64,000 nucleotides of DNA from [Empedobacter] haloabium (GCA_008011715.2 CP136508.1:3534001-3598000), one strand, 5' to 3'; shown: positions 1 through 10,680, numbered from the stretch's first letter. Notes: a model not told the origin generated them from the sequence alone. Program-made: numbers and translations.

Positions 1-827
1 GCGGCGCCGCCGAAGGTGCAGTACTTGCCGATCTTCGCGCTGCCCGCCACGCCGACGCAGCCGGCCATCGCCGTGTGCGCGCCGATATGGCAGTTGTGGC
101 CGATCTGGATCTGGTTGTCCAGCTTGACGCCATCCTCGATGACGGTATCGGCCAGCGCGCCGCGGTCGATCGTGGTGGAGGCGCCGATGTCGACGTCGTC
201 GCCGATGACCACGCGGCCGGTCTGCGGAATGCGCACGTAGACGCCGCCCTCGTTGGCGAAGCCGAAGCCGTCGGTGCCGATCACGGCGCCGGAATGGATG
301 ATGCCGCGCGCGCCGATCACGCAGCGCGCATGGAACGTCACGTTGGCGAAGAAGTGGGTGCCGGCGCCGATCACGGCGTCACGGCCGACGTAGCAGCCGG
401 CGTCGATGACGGCGTTGGCGCCGATCCGCGCCCCCGCCTCGACCGTCACATTGGCGCCGATGTGGGCCGTCGGGTCGATGGCCGCCGTCGCGTCCACCAC
501 GGCGCTCGGGTGGATGCCCGGCGCCGGCACGATGGCCGTCAACGACTCGAACCACTGCGCCGCATGCGCGAAATAGGCGTACGGATTGGGCGTGACGATG
601 CGCGCGCCCTGGTACGTCTGGGCGATGAGCGCGTCGTCGTTGGGAGATACGATCAGCGCGGCTGCCCGGCTCTGCCCGGCCTGCGCGCGAAACTTGCTGT
701 TGGTGAGAAAGCTGATGTGTGAAACGCCGGCGTCCGTCAATGGCGCGATCCCGGACACCTGCGTGTTCGGGTCGCCGATCAACTGTCCGCCCAAGCGTTC
801 GACCAGTTCTCCTAGTCGAAGGCCCAT
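1..827 (-). CDS. lpxD: UDP-3-O-(3-hydroxymyristoyl)glucosamine N-acyltransferase, 3' end cut by window
   Basis: LpxD transfers the R-3-hydroxyacyl chain from acyl-ACP to the 2-amino group of UDP-3-O-acylglucosamine, the third step of lipid A synthesis, in the cytoplasm. About 275 residues are visible: an N-terminal uridine-binding domain starting [14 protein letters not shown], then many hexapeptide repeats typical of left-handed beta-helix acyltransferases (for example [20 protein letters not shown] and the block ending [18 protein letters not shown]). The histidine in GHNCH sits where the family has its catalytic base. The frame is open to the window edge, so the C-terminus is missing. I placed the start at the ATG at 827. 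A TTG at 839 in the same frame is better spaced from the AAGGA overlapping the end of skp, so it is a real alternative. Order skp-lpxD behind bamA is the usual one. Confidence 0.93.
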   Translation of the reverse strand, partial: MGLRLGELVERLGGQLIGDPNTQVSGIAPLTDAGVSHISFLTNSKFRAQAGQSRAAALIVSPNDDALIAQTYQGARIVTPNPYAYFAHAAQWFESLTAIVPAPGIHPSAVVDATAAIDPTAHIGANVTVEAGARIGANAVIDAGCYVGRDAVIGAGTHFFANVTFHARCVIGARGIIHSGAVIGTDGFGFANEGGVYVRIPQTGRVVIGDDVDIGASTTIDRGALADTVIEDGVKLDNQIQIGHNCHIGAHTAMAGCVGVAGSAKIGKYCTFGGA

Positions 828-844
828 CGGGTGATCCAATCTGA

Positions 845-1375
845 TTATTTATCCTTGTCCAGCTCTTCCAGCACCTTCTTGGTGATGTCGATGCGGGGGT
901 TGGCCCAGACGGCGTCCTGCAGCACGATGTCATAGCCTTCGGTTTCCGCCAGGCGCTTGATGATGCGCGTCGCCTTCTCGGCGATCAGGGCCCGTTCCTC
1001 GTTGCTGCGCTGGTTGACGTCCTCGCGGAACTCGCGCTGGCGGCGCTGGAATTCCTTGTCCAGTTCCACCACCTCGCGCTGGCGCTTGGTGCGCTCGCCC
1101 TCGGCGAGCGTCGGCAGGTCTTTTTCCAGCTTGTCGGAAGCGTCCTTCAGGCGCTGCGCCAGGTCCTTGACGGTCTGCTCGCGCTTGGCGAACTCTTCCT
1201 GCAGTTTCTTCGTCGCCAGCGTGGCCAGCTTCGATTCATTGTAGATGCGCTCGGGGCTCAACCACGCGATGCGGGAGGACTGCGCCTGCGCGGGAGCGTA
1301 TGCGCCCAACGCAAAGCAGCCCAGCGCCGAAGCGGCAACGAACTTGCCCAGCGTAGCGGATGCAGTCTTCAACAT
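845..1375 (-). CDS. skp: OmpH/Skp family periplasmic chaperone
   Basis: Skp is a periplasmic trimeric holdase that escorts unfolded outer-membrane proteins from Sec to the BAM complex. The 176-residue product begins with a signal peptide (basic [11 protein letters not shown], a hydrophobic core, then a likely cut after AQA near residue 31). The mature part is a long charged helical region rich in Lys, Glu and Arg, matching the coiled-coil tentacles of the family. AGGAG lies just before the ATG. It sits between bamA and lpxD with short gaps (27 and 17 bases), so co-transcription is likely. Length and composition fit OmpH. Confidence 0.93.
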   Translation of the reverse strand: MLKTASATLGKFVAASALGCFALGAYAPAQAQSSRIAWLSPERIYNESKLATLATKKLQEEFAKREQTVKDLAQRLKDASDKLEKDLPTLAEGERTKRQREVVELDKEFQRRQREFREDVNQRSNEERALIAEKATRIIKRLAETEGYDIVLQDAVWANPRIDITKKVLEELDKDK

Positions 1376-1402
1376 GTTTCTCCTATAACGAACGATTGCG
1401 CG

Positions 1403-3739
1403 TCAGAAGCCCGTGCCCATCTGGAACTGGAAGCGTTCCAGGCGATCGCCCGGTTTGGCGTTCAAGGGCTTAGCATAACTCAACTTGAGCGGACCCACGG
1501 GAGAAATCCAGCTGATGCCCAGGCCCGTCGAGAAGCGCAGCTCGGACAGGCGCATCTTCTGGCCTTCCTGGTAGACCTGGCCGCCGTCGAGGAAACCGAA
1601 CCAGCGCAGGCTGCGGTCCTTGCCCTGGCCGGGGAACGGCATCTGCAGTTCGGCATTGCCGATCAGGCGCGAGGAGCCGCCCAGCGCGTCGAAGTTGACC
1701 GGGTCGACGTAGCCCAGCGACGAGCTGTAATAGCCGCGCACGGAGCCGATGCCGCCGGCGTAGAAGTTCTTGAAGACCGGATAAGGCTTGCTGCCGATGC
1801 CGTGGCCGTAGTCGAATTCGCCCTTCAGCGCCAGGGTCATCGTCGACGTCAGCGGACGATACCACTGGTGTTCGTAGATGGCGCGGTAGTACTTGGTGTC
1901 GCCGATCAGGTCCAGCTCCAGGTTGGCGCGCTGGTAGCGGCCCACCGTCGGCGTGACGGCGCTGTCGCGGCTGTCGCGGCCCCAGGCCACCGTCAGCGGC
2001 ACGGAGTTCGACGAGACGGAGCCTTCGCCGCTGGCCGGGCCGCCCAGGTCGCGCACGTATTTCTTGAAGTAGCTCGGCGACGTGGGGTCGGTCTCGATGT
2101 TGGCGTGTTCCAGGCCGATACCGAAGAACACCGTGTCCACTTCGGAGAACGGCACGCCCCAGCTGACGCGGCCACCGGTCTGCTTGATCGCGTAGGCACC
2201 GATGTTGACCGCCGGCGGGCGGTAGGTGCGCAGGTAGACCTCATAGCTCTGCGACACGCCGTCGTCGGTGAAGTACGGATTCGTTTCCGAGAACGCGATC
2301 GTGCGGCTGTACTTGCTGGTGTTCAGGTCGATGCCGACGGTGTTGCCCGAGCCGGCGAAGTTGGCCTGCTGGATCGAGGCGTTCAGGCTGAATTTCTCGG
2401 CCTGCGAGAACGCGCCGCCGATCTGGAACGAGCCGGTCGGCTTCTCGACCACCGTCAGGTTGACGTCGACCTGGTCGGACGTGCCCTGCGCTTCCGGCGT
2501 GTCGATCGTCACGTCCTTGAAGTAGCCCAGGCGGTCGACGCGATCGCGCGACAGCTTGATCTTGGTGGCGTCGTACCAGCTCGATTCGAACTGGCGGAAT
2601 TCGCGGCGGATCACCTCGTCGCGCGTGGTCGTGTTGCCGGCGATGTTCATGTGGCGCACGTAGGCACGCTTGCCCGGGTCGATCATGAACGTGAACGCCA
2701 CCTCGCGCTTCTCGCGGTTCACTTCCGGATTGGCGTTGACGTTGGCGAAGGCATAGCCGAAATTGCCCAGGCGCTCGGTGATCAGCTTGTTGGTCGCGGT
2801 CAGGCGCGCGCCCGAATAGGTCTGGCCGGGTTTCAGCAGCACCAGCTGGCGCAGCTCCTCCTCGCGGCCGAACATCTCGCCTTCGAACTTGATGTCGGAG
2901 ACGGTGTACTTCTCGCCTTCGGTGATGTTGATGGTGAGGTAGATGTCCTTCTTGTCCGGCGTGATCGACACCTGGGTGGAATCCACGTTCATCTCGATGT
3001 AACCGCGGTCCAGGTAGAACGACTTGAGCGACTCGATGTCGCCCGTCAGCTTGGTCTTCGAATACTGGTCGGCCTTGGTGTACCAGCTGAACCAGCCGCT
3101 CGTGTTCAGCGACAGTTCCTTGCGCAGCTCCTTGTCCGAGAAGACCTTGTTGCCGACGATGTTGATCTGCTTGATGCGGGCGACCTCGCCTTCGTCGACG
3201 TTGAAGGTGATGCTGACGCGGTTGCGCTCCATCGGCGTCACCGTGGTCGTGATCTTCACGCCGTACAGGCCGCGCGACAGGTACTGGCGCTTCAGTTCCT
3301 GCTCGGCGCGATCGACGGTGGCCTTGTCGAAGGTCTTCGCTTCGCCGACGCCGATGTCCTTCAGCGCCTTGACCAGCATGTCCTTCTCGAATTCGTGCGT
3401 GCCGCTGAAGTCCACCTTGGCGATCGCGGGACGCTCCTCGACGATCACCACCAGCACGTTGCCGTCCGCCTCCAGGCGCACGTCCTTGAAGATGCCGGTC
3501 GCGTACAGTGCCTTGATCGCCGCCACGCTCTTGTCGTCGCTGAAGGTCTCGCCCACGCGCACCGGCAGGTAGCTGAACACGGTGCCCGCTTCGGTACGCT
3601 GGATGCCTTCGACCCGGATGTCCTTGACGACGAAAGGAGCGATGGCGGAGGCGCTGCCGGAGCAGAAGGCCAGGACGGCGGCACCGATCAGGCTGCGGCG
3701 AAAGGAAGGCAAGGCAAAGCGATCAGATTGGAATTTCAT
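1403..3739 (-). CDS. bamA: outer membrane protein assembly factor BamA
   Basis: BamA is the Omp85 core of the beta-barrel assembly machine, inserting porins and LptD into the outer membrane. From the chosen ATG the protein has 778 residues: a signal peptide (MKFQSDRFALPSFRRSL, hydrophobic stretch, GSASA cut), five POTRA domains beginning at FVVKDIRVEGIQRTEAGTVF, and a C-terminal barrel. The barrel includes the VRGY segment (GIGSVRGYYSSSLGY) of the lid loop L6 and ends in a phenylalanine (QMGTGF), the usual barrel-closing signal. An in-frame ATG lies six codons upstream at 3757; neither start has a strong ribosome site, and I preferred 3739 because the signal peptide then begins normally. It lies between rseP and skp. 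Confidence 0.95.
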   Translation of the reverse strand: MKFQSDRFALPSFRRSLIGAAVLAFCSGSASAIAPFVVKDIRVEGIQRTEAGTVFSYLPVRVGETFSDDKSVAAIKALYATGIFKDVRLEADGNVLVVIVEERPAIAKVDFSGTHEFEKDMLVKALKDIGVGEAKTFDKATVDRAEQELKRQYLSRGLYGVKITTTVTPMERNRVSITFNVDEGEVARIKQINIVGNKVFSDKELRKELSLNTSGWFSWYTKADQYSKTKLTGDIESLKSFYLDRGYIEMNVDSTQVSITPDKKDIYLTINITEGEKYTVSDIKFEGEMFGREEELRQLVLLKPGQTYSGARLTATNKLITERLGNFGYAFANVNANPEVNREKREVAFTFMIDPGKRAYVRHMNIAGNTTTRDEVIRREFRQFESSWYDATKIKLSRDRVDRLGYFKDVTIDTPEAQGTSDQVDVNLTVVEKPTGSFQIGGAFSQAEKFSLNASIQQANFAGSGNTVGIDLNTSKYSRTIAFSETNPYFTDDGVSQSYEVYLRTYRPPAVNIGAYAIKQTGGRVSWGVPFSEVDTVFFGIGLEHANIETDPTSPSYFKKYVRDLGGPASGEGSVSSNSVPLTVAWGRDSRDSAVTPTVGRYQRANLELDLIGDTKYYRAIYEHQWYRPLTSTMTLALKGEFDYGHGIGSKPYPVFKNFYAGGIGSVRGYYSSSLGYVDPVNFDALGGSSRLIGNAELQMPFPGQGKDRSLRWFGFLDGGQVYQEGQKMRLSELRFSTGLGISWISPVGPLKLSYAKPLNAKPGDRLERFQFQMGTGF

Positions 3740-3839
3740 TGGCAAATATAATGGCATGGAAGCCGCTTCGCGATGGACGCCGCAGGCGCACATTCCGAAC
3801 CAGCTTCCCGAACACGAGACTGCACGCGTGGCGGGCGGA

Positions 3840-5210
3840 TCACATCAACCGCGCGACGTCGTTGAACACAGCGAGCGCCATCAAGGTCACCAACAACCCC
3901 ACGCCCAGACGCTGTGCAATCTCCCCAAAACGCTCCGGCACCGGGCGCCCAGTCAAAACTTCCAGCGAATAATACAGCAAATGGCCACCATCCAGAACGG
4001 GAATCGGTAGCAAATTCATTACGCCAAGGCTGATGCTGACCACTGCCAGGAATGACAGGTAGCTGGCCAGGCCGATGCGCGAACTCTGGCCCGCGTAGTC
4101 GGCGATCGTGATCGGTCCCGTCACGTTCTTCCACGAGACGTCGCCTGTCAGCATGCGCCCGATCATCCGTACCGTCAGCACCGAGGAATCCCATACGCGC
4201 CGCACCGCCTTGACGGTGGCCCGCACGGGACCATCGGCCACGACGATCATATCCGGCCGCCCCAGCAGCTCCACCTTGATCTTACCGACTGTTACAGAAC
4301 CTTTACGGGGATCGTCGGCACGCGCGGATTCCGGCGTGATCGTCAGTCGCAGCGGCTGGCCATCGCGCACCACGTCCAGCGCGATCGCGCGGCCTGGCGC
4401 CGCACGCACGGCCTGCGTGAAAGCGCCCACGTCCTGTACCGGCGCGCCTTCGAGCGCGACGATCGCGTCGCCCGTGCGCAGGCCGGCACGCGCACCGGCG
4501 CCGTTCGGGTCAACCTTGCCCAGCACCGGTGGCGGCAGTGCGATGGCCAGGCCCAGCGTGGCCGGCACATCGCCATCGAGGTCGAGCGCGGTGAGCGCGG
4601 CGGACGGCAGCGTGAAGGTAAAGGTGCCGCGCGACGGCCGGCGCACTTCGATGCGGGCGTCGCCACCCTCCTTCGCATCGACAGCCGCGCGTACCAGCTG
4701 CCAGCGCAGCTCGGACCAGCCGGTCACGCGCACGCCGTTGACGGCCGTGACGACGTCGTCGCGCTTGAGGCCCGCCAGTTGCGCCGGCGTGCCTGGCGCG
4801 GGCTGCGCCAGCCGCGTGGCCGGCTCCTCGATGCCGTGCATGTACAGACCGGCGAACAGCACGATGGCCAGCAGGAAGTTGGCGAGCGGGCCGGCGGCCA
4901 CGATGGCGATGCGCTTCCACACGTTCTGGCGCGTGAACTCGCGGCGCAGCTCCGCCTCGGGCAGGCCTTTCACGTCCTGTTCGCGCGCGTCCAGCATCTT
5001 CACGTAGCCGCCCAGCGGCAGCGCGGAGATGGCCCATTCGGTCTGGTCGGGCCCGAAGCGGCGCGACCAGACCACGCGCCCCATCCCGACGGAGAAGCGC
5101 AGCACTTTCACGCCGCACCAGCGCGCCACCAGGTAGTGACCCAGTTCGTGGAACGTGATCAGCGTGCCCAGCGCGATGACGAAGGCAACGAGCGTCTGCA
5201 GCAGGTTCAT
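3840..5210 (-). CDS. rseP: RIP metalloprotease RseP (site-2 protease)
   Basis: RseP is an inner-membrane zinc protease that cleaves anti-sigma factor RseA after DegS during envelope stress, and also clears signal-peptide remnants. The 456-residue product has the zinc motif HELGH at residues 21-25 in the first membrane helix, two central PDZ regions (around GLKRDDVVTAVNG and GLRTGDAIVALEG), and the second metal motif LDGG at 406-409 within NLLPIPVLDGGH near the C-terminal helices. Length equals the family norm of about 450. The gene lies between dxr and bamA, 21 bases after dxr, the conserved proteobacterial order. Confidence 0.95.
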   Translation of the reverse strand: MNLLQTLVAFVIALGTLITFHELGHYLVARWCGVKVLRFSVGMGRVVWSRRFGPDQTEWAISALPLGGYVKMLDAREQDVKGLPEAELRREFTRQNVWKRIAIVAAGPLANFLLAIVLFAGLYMHGIEEPATRLAQPAPGTPAQLAGLKRDDVVTAVNGVRVTGWSELRWQLVRAAVDAKEGGDARIEVRRPSRGTFTFTLPSAALTALDLDGDVPATLGLAIALPPPVLGKVDPNGAGARAGLRTGDAIVALEGAPVQDVGAFTQAVRAAPGRAIALDVVRDGQPLRLTITPESARADDPRKGSVTVGKIKVELLGRPDMIVVADGPVRATVKAVRRVWDSSVLTVRMIGRMLTGDVSWKNVTGPITIADYAGQSSRIGLASYLSFLAVVSISLGVMNLLPIPVLDGGHLLYYSLEVLTGRPVPERFGEIAQRLGVGLLVTLMALAVFNDVARLM

Positions 5211-5231
5211 GGCAGGGGGAAGCAGCCCGGC

Positions 5232-6437
5232 TTACGCTTCGGCGGCCGCCAGCAGCGGCCGGTCCATCGTCGCGATCACGCGCCCGGCGCAGGCGCGCGC
5301 CAGCCCATCCTGCGCCATCACGGCCTCGATCGACGAGGCGGCGCCGTGCGGCAGCTCGTCCATCACGGCGGCGATCACGCGGTCGATCTGGCGGAAGCCG
5401 ATGCGTTCGTCCAGGAACGCCTGCACCGCCACTTCGTTGGCCGCGTTCAGCAGGGCCGGCGCGGTGCCGCCGGCGCGCAGCGCGTCATACGCCAGCGCCA
5501 GGCAGGGGAAGCGGGCGAAGTCCGGCTGTTCGAACTGCAGCGTGCCGACCTGCGTCAGGTCCAGCTGCGCCACGCCGGAAGCGATGCGCTCCGGGTAGGC
5601 CAGCGCGTGCGCGATGGGCGTGCGCATGTCCGGATTGCCCAGCTCCGCCAGCACGGAGCCGTCGTTGTACGACACCATCGAGTGGATCACCGATTGCGGG
5701 TGGATGACCACCTCGATCTGCGCGGCCGGCGCGCCGAACAGCCAGTGCGCCTCGATCACTTCCAGGCCCTTGTTCATCATCGTGGCCGAATCGACGGAAA
5801 TCTTGCGGCCCATGACCCATTTCGGGTGCTTGCAGGCTTCGTCCGGCGTCACGCTGTCGAGGGTTTCGACGGCGCGCTTCAGGAACGGCCCGCCGGATGC
5901 GGTCAGCAGGATCTTGCTGACACCGGCCGCTTCCGGCACGCGCCGGTAGCCGGCCGGCAGGCACTGGAAGATGGCATTGTGTTCGCTGTCGATCGGCAGC
6001 AGGGTGGCGCCGCTGTCCTGCACCGCGTCCATGAACAGCTGGCCCGACATGACCAGCGCCTCCTTGTTGGCCAGCATGACCTTCTTGCCGGCGCGGGCGG
6101 CGGCCAGGGTGGGCGCCAGGCCGGCGGCGCCGACGATGGCGGCCATCACGCCGTCCACTTCCGCGGCGCAAGCGATCGCGCACAGCGCCGCCTCGCCCCA
6201 CTCCACCTGGGTGTCCACGTTCATCGCGCGCAGCAGCGCGGCCAGCTGGTCGGCCGCGGCGGCGCTGCCGACCACGGCGCGGGCCGGGCGGAACTGCGCG
6301 CATTGCGCGGCCAGCTCCTGCACGCGGCCATGCGCGGACAGGGCATACACGGAATAACGATCGGGATGGCGGGCGATGACGTCCAGGGTGGAGACGCCGA
6401 TGGAACCGGTGGCGCCGAGTATGGTGATACGTTGCAT
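5232..6437 (-). CDS. dxr: 1-deoxy-D-xylulose 5-phosphate reductoisomerase
   Basis: Dxr (IspC) converts DXP to 2-C-methyl-D-erythritol 4-phosphate using NADPH, the first committed step of the MEP isoprenoid pathway. The 401-residue product starts with the nucleotide-binding loop GATGSIG (residues 8-14). It has [11 protein letters not shown] and the substrate-binding stretch [20 protein letters not shown]. An AGAGGAAA ribosome site precedes the ATG. It is downstream of cdsA and upstream of rseP; with uppS two genes away, the operon couples isoprenoid supply to undecaprenyl phosphate synthesis and envelope assembly. Confidence 0.96.
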   Translation of the reverse strand: MQRITILGATGSIGVSTLDVIARHPDRYSVYALSAHGRVQELAAQCAQFRPARAVVGSAAAADQLAALLRAMNVDTQVEWGEAALCAIACAAEVDGVMAAIVGAAGLAPTLAAARAGKKVMLANKEALVMSGQLFMDAVQDSGATLLPIDSEHNAIFQCLPAGYRRVPEAAGVSKILLTASGGPFLKRAVETLDSVTPDEACKHPKWVMGRKISVDSATMMNKGLEVIEAHWLFGAPAAQIEVVIHPQSVIHSMVSYNDGSVLAELGNPDMRTPIAHALAYPERIASGVAQLDLTQVGTLQFEQPDFARFPCLALAYDALRAGGTAPALLNAANEVAVQAFLDERIGFRQIDRVIAAVMDELPHGAASSIEAVMAQDGLARACAGRVIATMDRPLLAAAEA

Positions 6438-6485
6438 ATTGTTTCCTCTGCTGGGGACCGGGCGGCGGCACCGCGGACCCCGTTG

Positions 6486-6509
6486 CGCCGGCAGGCGGGC
6501 CTGCCGGCG
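6486..6509. other. perfect stem-loop between cdsA and dxr
   Basis: A 10-bp perfect stem (CGCCGGCAGG / CCTGCCGGCG) with a four-base loop lies in the 79-base gap between cdsA and dxr. No T run follows on the minus strand, so it is not a standard terminator. It may stabilise processed transcript ends or dampen read-through. Confidence 0.5.
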
Positions 6510-6516
6510 TGATGGT

Positions 6517-7350
6517 TTACTGCCAGCCGCCCATCAGCGCCACCAGCGGCAGCACCGGCACCAATGCGTCGATGCGGTCGAGCACGCCGCCATGGCCGGG
6601 CAGCAGGTTGCTGCTGTCCTTGAAGCCGGCGCGGCGCTTCAGCTGCGATTCGTACAGGTCGCCCACGACGGAGGCGATCACCAGCACCGTCAGCGCCAGC
6701 AGCGCCAGGGCCCAGCCCAGGCGCGCCTGCAGGTGCACGGCGAAGGTGTCCTGCAGCAGCGGCACGGCGGGCGCCGCCAGGATGGTGGCGCTGGCCAGGA
6801 CCAGCACGGCGATCCAGCCGCCGATCGCACCCTCCCATGATTTACCGGGCGAGATCGACGGCGCCAGCTTGCGCTTGCCGAATGCTTTGCCCGCGAAGTA
6901 GGCGCCGATGTCGGCCACCCATACGATCGCCATGGCCGACAGCAGGTAGACGGGCGAGCGGCCGAACAGCACCAGCATCGCCACGAAGCAAGCCACCAGC
7001 GTGACGGCATACACCATGCTGAGCAGCGTGTTGCCGAAGCCCTGCGGCGCCGGCAGCCCCAGTTTCAGGGACGGGAAGAAGCGCATCAGCCAGATCGCGC
7101 TGGCCAGCAGGAACCAGAAGCGCGCCTGCGCCAGGCCGTCGTGGAAGAAGAACGTGTAGGCGAAGGCCGCCGTCCAGCACACGGCGACGACGGCCGCGGC
7201 GCGCAGGGTGAACAGCCGGAACGCCTCCCACACGGCGGCGCCGAACGCGAGCGCGACCAATGCCTGCACGGCCGGCAGCGAGCCGGAGAACAGCACCGCC
7301 AGCACGACGACCAGCAGCACGACAGCAGTAATGATCCGGGTCTTCAGCAT
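6517..7350 (-). CDS. cdsA: phosphatidate cytidylyltransferase
   Basis: CdsA makes CDP-diacylglycerol from CTP and phosphatidic acid at the inner membrane, the branch point for bacterial phospholipids. The 277-residue product starts [10 protein letters not shown] and is almost entirely hydrophobic helices. Near the C-terminus it carries the family signature [20 protein letters not shown] followed by GVLDRIDAL. The longer open frame upstream overlaps uppS and is not protein-like, so the start is the ATG at 7350, four bases after the uppS stop. Confidence 0.95.
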   Translation of the reverse strand: MLKTRIITAVVLLVVVLAVLFSGSLPAVQALVALAFGAAVWEAFRLFTLRAAAVVAVCWTAAFAYTFFFHDGLAQARFWFLLASAIWLMRFFPSLKLGLPAPQGFGNTLLSMVYAVTLVACFVAMLVLFGRSPVYLLSAMAIVWVADIGAYFAGKAFGKRKLAPSISPGKSWEGAIGGWIAVLVLASATILAAPAVPLLQDTFAVHLQARLGWALALLALTVLVIASVVGDLYESQLKRRAGFKDSSNLLPGHGGVLDRIDALVPVLPLVALMGGWQ

Positions 7351-7354
7351 ATTG

Positions 7355-8104
7355 TTATTTGGCCTTGGCCAGTTGTTCACCGGTACGGCCGAAACGGCGC
7401 TCGCGGTGCTGATAGGACGCGATGGCCTCGTCCAGCTTGTCGCTGGTGAAGTCGGGCCAGTACGTGTCGGTGAAATACAGCTCGGTATAGGCGAGCTGCC
7501 ACAACAGGAAATTCGAAATGCGTTCCTCGCCACCGGTGCGGATGAACAGGTCCGGCTCGGGCGCGTACGCCATCGCCAGGTGCGGCGCCAGCTGCTCCTC
7601 GGAAAAGTCGGCCGCGCCCGGATGGGCCGCCACCATCTTGCCGATGGCCTGCATGATATCCCAGCGGCCGCCATAGTTGGCGCACACGGTGACGGTCAGG
7701 CGGGTATTGTTGGCGGTCTTGCGCTCGGCCGCGGCGATCATCTCGCGCAGCTTGGCATCGAAGCGGGACAGGTCGCCCACGACCTTCAGGCGGATATTAT
7801 TGGCGTGCATCTTCGCCACTTCGCGCTCGAGCGCGGTGACGAACAGGCGCATCAGCAGCGATACTTCTTCTTCCGGCCGGCGCCAGTTCTCGGAACTGAA
7901 GGCAAACACGGTCAGGTACTCGATACCGCGCTGCACGCAGGCCTCGACCACGGTACGGACCGCCTCGACGCCCTTGACGTGGCCCGCGACCCGGGGCAGG
8001 AAGCGCTTGGTGGCCCAGCGTCCATTGCCGTCCATGATGATCGCCACGTGGCGCGGCACTTTCGGCACTTCCGGTACTGCAGTCGTCGAACTCGAATATT
8101 TCAT
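7355..8104 (-). CDS. uppS: undecaprenyl diphosphate synthase (cis-prenyltransferase)
   Basis: UppS condenses isopentenyl diphosphate onto farnesyl diphosphate to make the C55 lipid carrier for peptidoglycan and O-antigen. The 249-residue protein has the catalytic motif MDGNGRWA with Asp25, the [11 protein letters not shown] helix, [11 protein letters not shown], and the C-terminal [20 protein letters not shown] slightly long N-terminal tail (about 17 residues before [10 protein letters not shown]) is normal for this clade. It is tightly spaced with cdsA. Confidence 0.96.
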   Translation of the reverse strand: MKYSSSTTAVPEVPKVPRHVAIIMDGNGRWATKRFLPRVAGHVKGVEAVRTVVEACVQRGIEYLTVFAFSSENWRRPEEEVSLLMRLFVTALEREVAKMHANNIRLKVVGDLSRFDAKLREMIAAAERKTANNTRLTVTVCANYGGRWDIMQAIGKMVAAHPGAADFSEEQLAPHLAMAYAPEPDLFIRTGGEERISNFLLWQLAYTELYFTDTYWPDFTSDKLDEAIASYQHRERRFGRTGEQLAKAK

Positions 8105-8144
8105 GTAAACGCTTCAACCAAAAGCTGACTTTATAACAAAAAAA

Positions 8145-8203
8145 CCGGGGACAGTCCCCTGTTTTCGGAAAATATTTCCTAAAAAACAGCGAACCGTCCC
8201 CGG
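8145..8203. repeat. intergenic imperfect palindrome, CCGGGGAC-type repeat
   Basis: Imperfect inverted repeat: the left arm begins CCGGGGACAGTCCCCTGTTTT, and the right arm ends CAGCGAACCGTCCCCGG. The centre holds a smaller inverted pair, GGAAAATATTTCC. It fills the space between frr and uppS. The style is that of a mobile REP or MITE-like intergenic repeat. It differs from the GGGGTCAGTCCC family found elsewhere in the window. It could also act as a transcript stabiliser within the operon. Confidence 0.6.
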
Positions 8204-8214
8204 CGTGGCGGCCG

Positions 8215-8775
8215 TCAGACCGTCAGGACTTCCTTTTCCTTCTCGGCGACGATCTTGTCGATGTCGGCGATCGCCTTGTCGGTCAGCTTCTGCACGTCGT
8301 CGGAGGCGCGGCGCTCCTCGTCTTCCGAGATCGCCTTGTCCTTGGTCAGCTTCTTCAGCTGCTCGTTGGCGTCGCGGCGGATGTTGCGCACGGCGATCTT
8401 GGCGTCTTCCGCCTCGCTCTTGCACAGCTTGACCATTTCCTTGCGGCGCTCTTCGGTCAGCGGCGGCGTCGGCACGCGGATCTGGTCGCCCTGCGACGAC
8501 GGGTTCAGGCCCAGGTCGGCTTCGCGGATCGCCTTCTCGATGGCGGCCGCCATCTTCTTCTCGAACGGCTGCACGCCGATCGTGCGGGCGTCCACCAGGG
8601 TCAGGTTGGCCACCTGGTTCAGCGGCGTCGGGTTGCCGTAGTACTCGACCGTCACGTGGTCCAGGATGCCCGTGTGTGCGCGGCCCGTGCGGACCTTGGC
8701 CAGGTCGGCCTTCAGCGTTTCCAGCGACTTCGCCATCTTGTCCTGGGCATTTTTCTTGATGTCGGCTGTAGACAT
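8215..8775 (-). CDS. frr: ribosome recycling factor
   Basis: RRF splits the post-termination ribosome together with EF-G. The 186-residue product has the standard length and family blocks: [20 protein letters not shown] near the N-terminus, [32 protein letters not shown] and [22 protein letters not shown] precedes the ATG. It follows pyrH at 27 bases and belongs to the rpsB-tsf-pyrH-frr series. Confidence 0.97.
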   Translation of the reverse strand: MSTADIKKNAQDKMAKSLETLKADLAKVRTGRAHTGILDHVTVEYYGNPTPLNQVANLTLVDARTIGVQPFEKKMAAAIEKAIREADLGLNPSSQGDQIRVPTPPLTEERRKEMVKLCKSEAEDAKIAVRNIRRDANEQLKKLTKDKAISEDEERRASDDVQKLTDKAIADIDKIVAEKEKEVLTV

Positions 8776-8802
8776 GTGTTCTCTCCTGTTTCTTGAATCT
8801 TG

Positions 8803-9519
8803 TTAAACGTGGACCAGGGTGCCCTCTTCCTCACCCATGATAACGCGCATCATAGCGCCGGGCTTGGTGATCGAGAACACCTTGATGGGCAGCTTCTGGT
8901 CGCGGCACAGTGCGAACGCGGTCGCATCCATGACCTGCAGCTGCTTGGCGATGGCGTCGTCGAAGCTGATCGAGTGGTACAGCGTGGCTTCCGGGTCCTT
9001 CTTCGGGTCGGCGCTGTAGACGCCGTCGACCTTGGTGGCCTTCAGCACGATTTCGGCCGAGACTTCCGAGCCGCGCAGGGCAGCGGCCGTGTCGGTCGTG
9101 AAGAACGGGTTGCCGGTGCCGGCGGCGAAGATGACGACCTTGCCCTCTTCCAGGTACTGCAGCGCCTTCGGGCGCACGTACGGCTCGACGACCTGCTCGA
9201 TGCCGATCGCCGACATGACGCGCGCGGTCACGCCCACGTGACGCATCGCGTCGGCCAGCGCCAGCGCGTTCATGACGGTGGCCAGCATGCCCATGTAGTC
9301 GGCGGTGGCGCGGTCCATGCCCTGGGCGCCCGGGGCCACGCCGCGGAAGATGTTGCCGCCGCCGATCACGACCGCCAGTTCCACACCCAGTTTCGCGACC
9401 TCGGCCACGTCGGCGACCATGCGCTCGATCGTGCCACGGTTGATGCCGTAGGCGTCATCGCCCATCAGGGCTTCGCCGGACAATTTGAGGAGGACGCGCT
9501 TGTAGGCTGGTTTTGACAT
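8803..9519 (-). CDS. pyrH: uridylate kinase
   Basis: PyrH phosphorylates UMP to UDP with ATP; it is a hexameric amino-acid-kinase-fold enzyme regulated by GTP and UTP. The 238-residue product starts [20 protein letters not shown] and carries GGGNIFRG and [26 protein letters not shown] about nine bases upstream supports the ATG at 9519 rather than the longer open frame to 9606, whose extra residues are not conserved-looking. It lies downstream of tsf, across a terminator. Confidence 0.96.
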   Translation of the reverse strand: MSKPAYKRVLLKLSGEALMGDDAYGINRGTIERMVADVAEVAKLGVELAVVIGGGNIFRGVAPGAQGMDRATADYMGMLATVMNALALADAMRHVGVTARVMSAIGIEQVVEPYVRPKALQYLEEGKVVIFAAGTGNPFFTTDTAAALRGSEVSAEIVLKATKVDGVYSADPKKDPEATLYHSISFDDAIAKQLQVMDATAFALCRDQKLPIKVFSITKPGAMMRVIMGEEEGTLVHV

Positions 9520-9715
9520 GAGCTGGGGCTCCTTTAAAAATTGGTTCGGTGGCCGTCGTGGCACCCGCCTGGGCTGCCACGCCGACCGATAACTCTCCGG
9601 CGGCAATAATAGCGGAACGCCGCACCCCGCCGGGGGGATTTCGGCCGCGTCGCCCTCGTGGGGCCGCGGCCGGTGGCGCGCACGAGCGGCGCGACACCTT
9701 TACAACCACTACCTT

Positions 9716-9746
9716 AAAAAAACGGGCCTCGCGGCCCGTTTTTTAA
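9716..9746 (-). terminator. rho-independent terminator after tsf
   Basis: Read on the minus strand, a short A run leads into a CGGGCC / GGCCCG stem with a four-base loop followed by a run of seven T. It begins directly after the tsf stop codon, so it separates rpsB-tsf from pyrH-frr. Confidence 0.9.
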
Positions 9747-10661
9747 TTACGCTCCCTTGGAAGCAGCCATCTGGGCTGCCACTTCGGCGGCGAAGTCGTC
9801 GACTTTCTTCTCGATGCCTTCACCCACCACGTACATGGTGAAGCCCTTGACGGACGCATTGGCGGCCTTCAGCATCTGCTCGACGGACTGCTTGTCGTTC
9901 TTGACGAATGCCTGGTTCAGCAGCGATACCTCTTTCAGGTACTTCTGCACGGAACCTTCCAGACGCTTGGCGACGATGTCCGGCGACTGGGCTGGCTTGC
10001 CTTCGGCGGCGGCTTTCGCCGCATCTTCATCGGCCTTGGCCTGGGCCACCGAGCGCTCTTTCTCGATCAGTTCGGCAGGCACCTGGTCGGCCGACAGCGA
10101 CACCGGCTTCATCGCGGCGATGTGCATGGCCACGTCCTTGCCCACTTGCTCGTCGGCGCCGTCGAACTCGACGATCACGCCGATACGGGTGCCGTGCAGG
10201 TACGAGGCCAGCTTGGCGGTCGTCTCGAAACGCTGGAAGCGGCGGATCGACATGTTCTCGCCGATCTTGCCGACCAGGGCGGAGCGCACTTCGTCCAGGG
10301 TCTGGCCGGATTCGGTCGGCAGTGCCAGCAGGGCGGCCACGTCGGCCGGGTTCTTCTCGGCGGCCAGCTTGGCAGCCGTGTTGGCCAGGGCCAGGAAGTC
10401 GTCGTTCTTGGCGACGAAGTCGGTTTCGGAGTTCACTTCCACCAGGGCGCCCACGTTGCCCGAGATGTAAGCGGCGACGACGCCTTCGGCGGTAACACGT
10501 GCGGATGCCTTGGCAGCCTTGCCGCCCAGCTTAACGCGCAGAATCTCTTCCGCTTTGTCCATGTCGCCGGCCGCTTCGGTCAGGGCCTTCTTGCATTCCA
10601 TCATCGGGGCGTCGGTCTTGGCGCGCAGTTCGCCAACCATTGCTGCAGTAATCGCTGCCAT
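9747..10661 (-). CDS. tsf: elongation factor Ts
   Basis: EF-Ts is the guanine nucleotide exchange factor for EF-Tu. The 304-residue product has the N-terminal UBA-like domain and signature ([16 protein letters not shown]), then the core with [14 protein letters not shown], the family's interface with EF-Tu. AGGAG stands before the ATG. It is separated from rpsB by about 170 bases holding a terminator-like hairpin and a short tandem repeat. Confidence 0.97.
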   Translation of the reverse strand: MAAITAAMVGELRAKTDAPMMECKKALTEAAGDMDKAEEILRVKLGGKAAKASARVTAEGVVAAYISGNVGALVEVNSETDFVAKNDDFLALANTAAKLAAEKNPADVAALLALPTESGQTLDEVRSALVGKIGENMSIRRFQRFETTAKLASYLHGTRIGVIVEFDGADEQVGKDVAMHIAAMKPVSLSADQVPAELIEKERSVAQAKADEDAAKAAAEGKPAQSPDIVAKRLEGSVQKYLKEVSLLNQAFVKNDKQSVEQMLKAANASVKGFTMYVVGEGIEKKVDDFAAEVAAQMAASKGA

Positions 10662-10680
10662 GTTTTTCTCCTGTTATTCG

